From contig JACGWO010000007.1 of assembly GCA_034509735.1 (NCBI GenBank), positions 1,364,001 through 1,428,000 of the forward strand: a DNA stretch of 64,000 bases, given 5' to 3'. Of this stretch, positions 58,598 through 64,000 are shown piece by piece. The stretch's first letter is position 1, and each line of letters starts with the position of its first letter. The notes below the pieces were generated by a model. That model searched no databases and had not been told where the DNA came from. It saw only the letters and a program-made list of their open reading frames with translations. The translations under genes were made by a program, and so were the position numbers. Source of the DNA: Sesamum alatum. Its lineage: Eukaryota > Streptophyta > Magnoliopsida > Lamiales > Pedaliaceae.

Positions 58598-58770
58598 CTG
58601 ACACGCTCAATAAGTCGCATGCTGGTGCACGCTCTATAAGTCGTCTGTTGGCACACGCTCTATAAGCCGCATGTTGGTGCACGCTTAGTAAGCCGCCTAC
58701 TGGTGCACGCTCTAAATAAGTCGCCTACTGCTCACGTTTTTTGTAAGCCACCTCTTGGCATACGCTTTTA
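58598..58770. repeat. Minisatellite behind the gypsy pol
   Basis: Five to six imperfect units of about 30-35 bp with the core CACGCTCTATAAGTCG(C)..CTGGTG, between the end of the pol frame and unrelated sequence. Such tandem repeats are known from the 3' untranslated part of some plant gypsy lineages. Confidence 0.8.
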
Positions 58771-58859
58771 CAAAATTTCAGTAACTTTTCAATAATATTA
58801 TCGTCTCATATTTATAAAGTTATGGTTGTATAATTTTTAAAAAAATTATTTTTTTCAAT

Positions 58860-58998
58860 ATTTTAAAAATACTAACCGGGTCCACTGGATCTAACCCGAC
58901 TGGTCCCAGGTCCAGGGCGTGTCTGGGTTCGGGTTTGAGATTTTATTGGCAGGGCGGTTCTCAAATTTTGTCAAACCCATACCAGACCCGCGCCATTG
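58860..58998. repeat. hAT-like repeat remnant
   Basis: Contains GGGTCCACTGGATCTAACCC and AGACCCGCGCCATTGTCATCC, the inverted counterpart of the block at 34335. It directly borders the BOR promoter relic. Confidence 0.45.
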
Positions 58999-59004
58999 TC
59001 ATCC

Positions 59005-59190
59005 TTAAACACGTAATTGAATATATTAATTTACTCGTATTTTTTGATGGGGTAAAAAAAGCAATAGAAATATACAAGGGTTGTTTTGCAATTTCATAAT
59101 AATCTGAAGGCCCAAAAACAATGAAATATTGACCAAGTCATTCTGGCTTTTTTTTCACAAGAGATCCCTCATTTCCCTCTTTTCACTGCA
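59005..59190 (+). pseudogene. Relic of the BOR upstream region
   Basis: Matches 5465-5660 and 19970-20120: TTTTTTGATGGGGTAAA, GAAATATACAAGGGTTGTTTTG, TTTCATAATAATC, ATATTGACCAAGTCATT and CACAAGAGATCCC. It then leaves the shared sequence inside the leader. No coding exon follows. It lies about 34 kb from BOR copy 2. Confidence 0.75.
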
Positions 59191-60786
59191 ATTGGCAGAT
59201 CAATAATCCCTTACCTGAACGGTGAGGTCGAGGTCTTACAATCAAGAAGTCATGGGTTTGAATCTATAAATATAAGTATTTAGTCTATTTTAATTATTCT
59301 ATTTGCTTTAAAATTGTTGACTAATTTAGAATTATTGATATATTGCGTATAGAATTTAATAAAAGTATGTTCTTTTATTTTGAAATATCGAGGTATTTAA
59401 AAAAAAATAAAGTTGACAGAAAATAGATAAAAATTTAATAAAATTATTTTAATCAACTAAAATTAATTAATTCACCAAGCCAACACATAATTGAGTAGGG
59501 TGTTCATTCGATAAAATAAAACCGGAATTCAGGTAGATTCAGTATTCTAAAATGTTTTATCAGATATCAAGTCAAATTAATTGGCTCGGTGTCTTGGAGT
59601 TCTTTTTTTAAAATATGGTCTATATATACATGTCTTACGCCATTAAAAAATTAGTAGTGTTCCCAGTGGTCAAGATACAAGTATATATTAAAATTGAAAT
59701 CATATAAATTGGTAATTTTTATTTTCTTTTTTTAAAGTGAAAGCGATAAATATTATTAATTGAACTAAATCAACTACAATTAATATCAACAATTTACTGT
59801 ATTTTTATTATTAATAGAGAGAATTACAATAATCATACATTGATCAACAATATCACATAAATTAAATTTAAACAACACTTACTATTACAGTATCAACAAT
59901 TTACTGTATCTTTTTAAATGGCTCATTTTGTCTCTTAATTTTTCGTACTTTTGAAATTGATCTTCAGAAAGTAAATATACGATAAATGTTTACTCGTAAA
60001 GCATATTACATCAAAAATTATAATATAAGCTTTACAATCAAAGAATTCAAGTGTGTTATTTTAAACCTGATTTTACGTTTTAGAGAATTTTAAATTTAAC
60101 CCCGTGTTTCGTTAAAAGTTGCAAGAATAAATCACAACGTTGTAAATAAAGTCCCCCTTTACTAACAGACGTTACAATTAAAGGCTAAACATATTTTTCA
60201 CCCACGTGCATGTGACTTTCACGTGTGTTCTTTAGTATTCACTTTTCATCCAATCGAATGAATGCTTACATCACTCTTTTTTTTTTTTTTTCTGGGCCAA
60301 ACATATAGTTGTCTGATGTGGTAAAAATAGGAATTTTTTCATAAATACCCCTCCCAAGAGAAGGAAATATCGATATTGGCCTAGAATCCACGTGGCTTTA
60401 TATCAACGTGAATTAACTTAATCGACATGGATGAATCAATGACCCGACTTATGGTCATGGATGTGGAATGCGGGTGGAATCTTAGTACATCAATCGGGGT
60501 TTGTATTGTAAAAACAATTAAAGTTGTGATGTGGACGAACTATTGTCCTGAAAGCAAATTTGAATAGGAACGTGGTGCAATCGTTAAAGCCGTTTGCGCC
60601 TTCAAAGATGTAAATAAAACTATCTCTAACATATGCACTAGTTGTAAAGAGTTGGAATACTATAGTACAATTGCTCAAAAGAGAAGAACCAGAAAAGGAT
60701 AGAAAGGGTAATCGTCTATCAAGCATTAGGAACAATAGACACGTACCTTTAATCGGATAAAAGGATAAGTTCGGTCATTTTAAAAA
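59191..60786. other. Spacer with SINE fragments
   Basis: A tRNA-like head (GTGAGGTCGAGGTC...CATGGGTTTGAATCT) at about 59220-59265 and SINE-body sequence at about 59740-59900 resemble the SINE at 41040-41295. The remainder is AT-rich with no gene. Confidence 0.5.
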
Positions 60787-63700
60787 GAGTAAATTGCGGA
60801 CACCCCCCCCCAACGTATGGGGCGATTTGCACGTTGCCCCCCCAACCTTTTTTTTTACACCTAACCTCCCAACCTTTGCAAAGTTTTGCACGTTCCTTTT
60901 TTTTCAAACTTCAGGCGAGTTGGAGGGTGTATTCCGGCTAGGTGAAACGCACGCGCCAAATGCTGAATAATTGAAGGGCATATTTGTGATTTCCCTATCT
61001 GTCCGCATACCTCAGTTAAAAAACGGGGTAAATTGCTTCCAAGGGTAAAAATCAAACATTTTCTCCCAAATTTTTTGCCCTAACTCTGTTACTGCTGTGG
61101 CCTTGCAAGAACTTCTACAATGGGTTGGAGATTAAGAAGAGAAGATGGGGATGAAATACCACCTGGAAGACAAACGCCCGACTACGGTAAGTGCTTTCCC
61201 CAAATTTTTTTCTATATTTTTTGGTTAGGTGTGCAATGTGGTTTACTGACTATATGGAGAGTAGTATTAGTTTAATGTAATGGTGTTGGGGCAATAAACT
61301 TTGCATTGATGTTGTGGAAAAGTTTGCATTTGTGAATGATATTTTATTGTGAGCACTATGGTTGTGAAAAGTTGTGCAATGTGGTTTTACTGTGTTTGAT
61401 TATTTTTGCTCAAATTGCAGGTCCTAATAGTGAATGTTTCACTATTAAAATGCATTATGGTGGACAGTTGTGTGAATTTGGTTGTAGGGTGTATGTAAGA
61501 GGGAAAATAGCTCATTTTGATTATTGTGAAGTAGATGAAATGTCATTGCTAGAACTGTATGAAATGGCCAAAGAATTGCATATAGACACAAAACTAGTGA
61601 CATTCTATTACAGTAGGAATGGCGTAAATGATTGCAACTCTATAAGTATGATAACCACAGATATTCATACCTTAGAGCTGATAAATTTTGTTGATGATGA
61701 CAGAATGATTGGGATATTCTTAGATCATGGGCATGAGTCAGAAAGAAGTCAAGGTGAATCTAGTTTGAGGGGTGTTGATATTGATGAAAGTTTGGGATAT
61801 TCTGAAGGAGCTATTAATGAGGACAGGGAAGAGGGTGAAAGAGTTGAACAGGGGGCTATAAATGAGGAAAGGGAAGAGGGTGAAAGAGTTGAAGAGAGGG
61901 CTATAAATGAGGAAAGTGAAGGAAATCTGCATGGGATACAAGATGATAGAGACTGTATGGAGAGTAGTGATGAACAGTCTATAGGAAATGATTCCTGCTA
62001 TTCTGATGTGTTGGTGGATAGTGAAATGGGCTTGGGTGATGAAGTCAGTGATTGGGGGATAGAAGTGGATTAGGAAGGGGAAAAAGTCAGTTGTGAAAAC
62101 ATCTTCTAAAGGTAAAGAAGTGATCCAACATGATGGATTTTCTGTATTTAACTTGAATCTTGATAATGATGACCCACAGTTTGAGGTTGGCCTTTGTTTT
62201 CCTCATACTCAAACATTCAGAGATGCAGTGAGGCAACATTCTATTGTTAATGCAAGAGATGTTGTCTTCACAAAAAATGATAAGAATAAAGTGCAAGTTA
62301 AATGCAAACATGAATCTTGTCCTTGGTATATATTTGCTTCAAAAATTCATGGAGAGGACACAATGCAAGTGAAAACACTGAAAAATGTACATGAATGCAC
62401 TAGAGTTGAAAGGGTGTCCGCAGCAAATTCTAAGTGGTTGGCTAACAAATACAAAGACAGGATAAGAAGTGATCTAAATTGATCTATTGATTCAATGATG
62501 TCAGTGATGCAAAAGGAGTGCAAGTTAATGTTCAGTAAATTTCAAATGTATAGAGCCAAAGGAAAGGTTGCTAAAATGGCTGCAGGGAGTGAAGATAAAC
62601 AATATGGTATGCTGTGGAGGTATGCTGCAGAGATTGCGAAATCCAACCCTAATACAACTGTCAAGATTAAAACAAAAGAGGTTGAGGGTAATCTGCATTT
62701 CAAAAGATTTTACTGTTGTTGGGGTGCTCTGAAGTCTGGTTTACTTGATGGTTGTAGGCCACTGATATGTCTTGATGGTTGCCATCTAAAAACTGTTTGT
62801 GGTGGAATACTACTATGTGCAATAGGGATTGATGGCAATAATTGCATGTATCCATTTGCATATGCAGTAGTGGAGAAGGAGAAAAAAAATACATGGCTTT
62901 GGTTTATGGAGTTGTTGATGAATGATTTAGAAATCCCCACTGATAGTGACAAGTGGACAATAATGTCAGACAAGCAAAAAGGGCTTATAGATGTTGTTGA
63001 TATGTTATTACCACACTGTGAACACAGATTTTGTATGTTGCATCTGTACAACAATTTTAAGATGGCACATAAAGGCCTAGCTTTAAAAATGATATTGTGG
63101 AAAGCTGCAAAGACTACACGAATTGTTGACTTCGAAAAAGTATTATGTGAATTGAGAGAAAGGGATAAGGAAGCTTTCAAATGGTTAGCAAAAAGGCCTG
63201 TTGCACAGTGGTCCAGGCCTACTTCAGAACTCAATCAAAATGTGACATCCTATTGAATAATTTATGTGAGAGTTTTAATGCCACACTTGTGGCTGCAAGG
63301 AGTAAGGCCATTATTGATATGTTGGAGACAATTCGAATGATGTTAATGAAGAGGATCTATGTTAAGAGGGATCAGATGAGAAAGCAAAAAGGAAAATTGT
63401 GTCCAAACATACAAAAAATGATGGAAGAGCTGAAGAAGAAAAGCATGGAATACATTGCTCATTGGAATGGATGAGATTGAAGGGTGTTATGGTGACAAAC
63501 ACACGTTGAATCTGATTGAGAAGACATGCAGCTGCAGGAAGTGGCAGCTGACTGGGATACCTTGTGCACATGCGATTTCTGGCATGTTTTTTATGGGATA
63601 CAAACCTGAGGACTATGTGGATGAATGCTATAGGAAGGATGTGTTCTTGAAGGTTTACAGTCACTTAATGATGCCATTACATGGACCTGAAGAGTGGCCT

Positions 63701-64000
63701 CAGTCTGACAGAAAGCCATTGTTGCCTCCAATCATAGAGAGGATGCCAGGTAGGCCGAAGAAGCAAGCCAGAAAGAAGACTCCACACGAACTTGAAGAAA
63801 TGAAACAAAAATCAAAGATGAAGAAAGTTGAAGTCACAAATTCTGGGCAGAAGAGTGGTAAGCTGGGAAGACAAGGGCTTAAAATGACCTGTAAGATATG
63901 TGGTGTTGCAGGTCACAACTCAAGAACATGCCCTCAAAACCCCAAGAATCAGTTTCAAGAGCAACATATTGATGTGCCTCCACCAGAAAAAAACAGAGTA
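60787..64000 (+). mobile_element. MuDR-type MULE, right end outside the window
   Basis: The left end begins GAGTAAATTGCGGACACCCC with further mirrored C/T and G/A tracts (60787-61030), in the style of the GGG(T)AAATTA-ended MITEs of this window. A spliced transposase gene follows at once. The right TIR and target duplication lie beyond 64000. Confidence 0.8.
61120..64000 (+). pseudogene. MuDR transposase gene, lightly broken
   Basis: Exon 1 (61120-61186, MGWRLRREDGDEIPPG) splices to 61421. Order: PB1-like N-terminus (CFTIKMHYGGQLCEFGCRVY); an acidic repeat region (GAINEEREEGERVE-type units, about 61806-61920); the MuDR DNA-binding domain (FRDAVRQHSIVNARDVVF, CKHESCPWYIFAS); the MULE transposase core with LICLDGCHLKT (first Asp), IMSDKQKGL (second Asp) and NNLCESFNAT (Glu); a SWIM finger CSCRKWQLTGIPCAHA (about 63520-63570); and a CCHC knuckle CKICGVAGHNSRTC (about 63892-63935). 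Defects: a frame change near 62065-62090, TGA at 62480-62482, a missing base near 63218 and another shift near 63470. All catalytic residues survive, so the damage is recent or the reading is imperfect. The gene runs off the window. Confidence 0.87.

Noticed and set aside
62710..63234. 174-residue minus-strand open frame
   Set aside because: It is antisense to the MULE transposase core, which has recognisable catalytic motifs on the plus strand.

Overview
This window is nuclear DNA of a flowering plant, very probably a eudicot. It has GT-AG introns, an AT-rich background, plant gene families (a BOR borate exporter, an AKT1-type Shaker channel with a KHA domain, a DUF642 cell-wall protein, a PIF-type bHLH factor, complex III subunit QCR7) and typical plant transposons (Ty3/gypsy, Ty1/copia, LINE, Harbinger, CACTA, MULE, many MITEs). 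The species cannot be fixed from the sequence. All exon coordinates were read by eye from splice sites and family conservation.

Layout. 1-3350: broken minus-strand Ty3/gypsy element split by an LTR-like insert. 3591-5389: long foldback element with a nested MITE. About 5390-12350: BOR copy 1 followed by a LINE fragment. 12349-15929: Harbinger-type element holding a truncated transposase, a Myb/SANT-like fragment and a two-exon GRF zinc-finger gene. 16409-18126: another TIR element containing a solo LTR. 18457-19127: relic of BOR intron sequence. About 19370-27160: BOR copy 2, the second unit of a tandem segmental duplication, with a copia element dropped between gene and LINE fragment. 28577-33133: AKT1-like channel on the minus strand with one apparent 1-bp frameshift. 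33447-37225: dense nested MITEs. 37359-39832: QCR7. 43356-45220: DUF642 protein. 46265-50511: bHLH factor on the minus strand with two MITEs in intron 2. 51282-53727: MITEs and a TIR element with a GRF-type gene and a perfect 241-bp tandem repeat. 54570-58505: degenerate plus-strand Ty3/gypsy element. 59005-59190: relic of the BOR promoter region. 60787-64000: MuDR-type MULE, cut by the window end.

The host genes are independent housekeeping, transport and regulatory loci and form no operon or cluster, except that the two BOR4-like genes are tandem paralogues. The strongest unusual signals are: (i) the BOR duplication with two further relics and diverged C-terminal tails; (ii) several TIR/MITE families that share GGG-type ends and 9-bp AT-rich target duplications, one of them shown to be mobile by an empty site in the paralogous block; (iii) GRF zinc-finger genes found twice inside TIR elements; (iv) the frameshifted AKT1-like gene.
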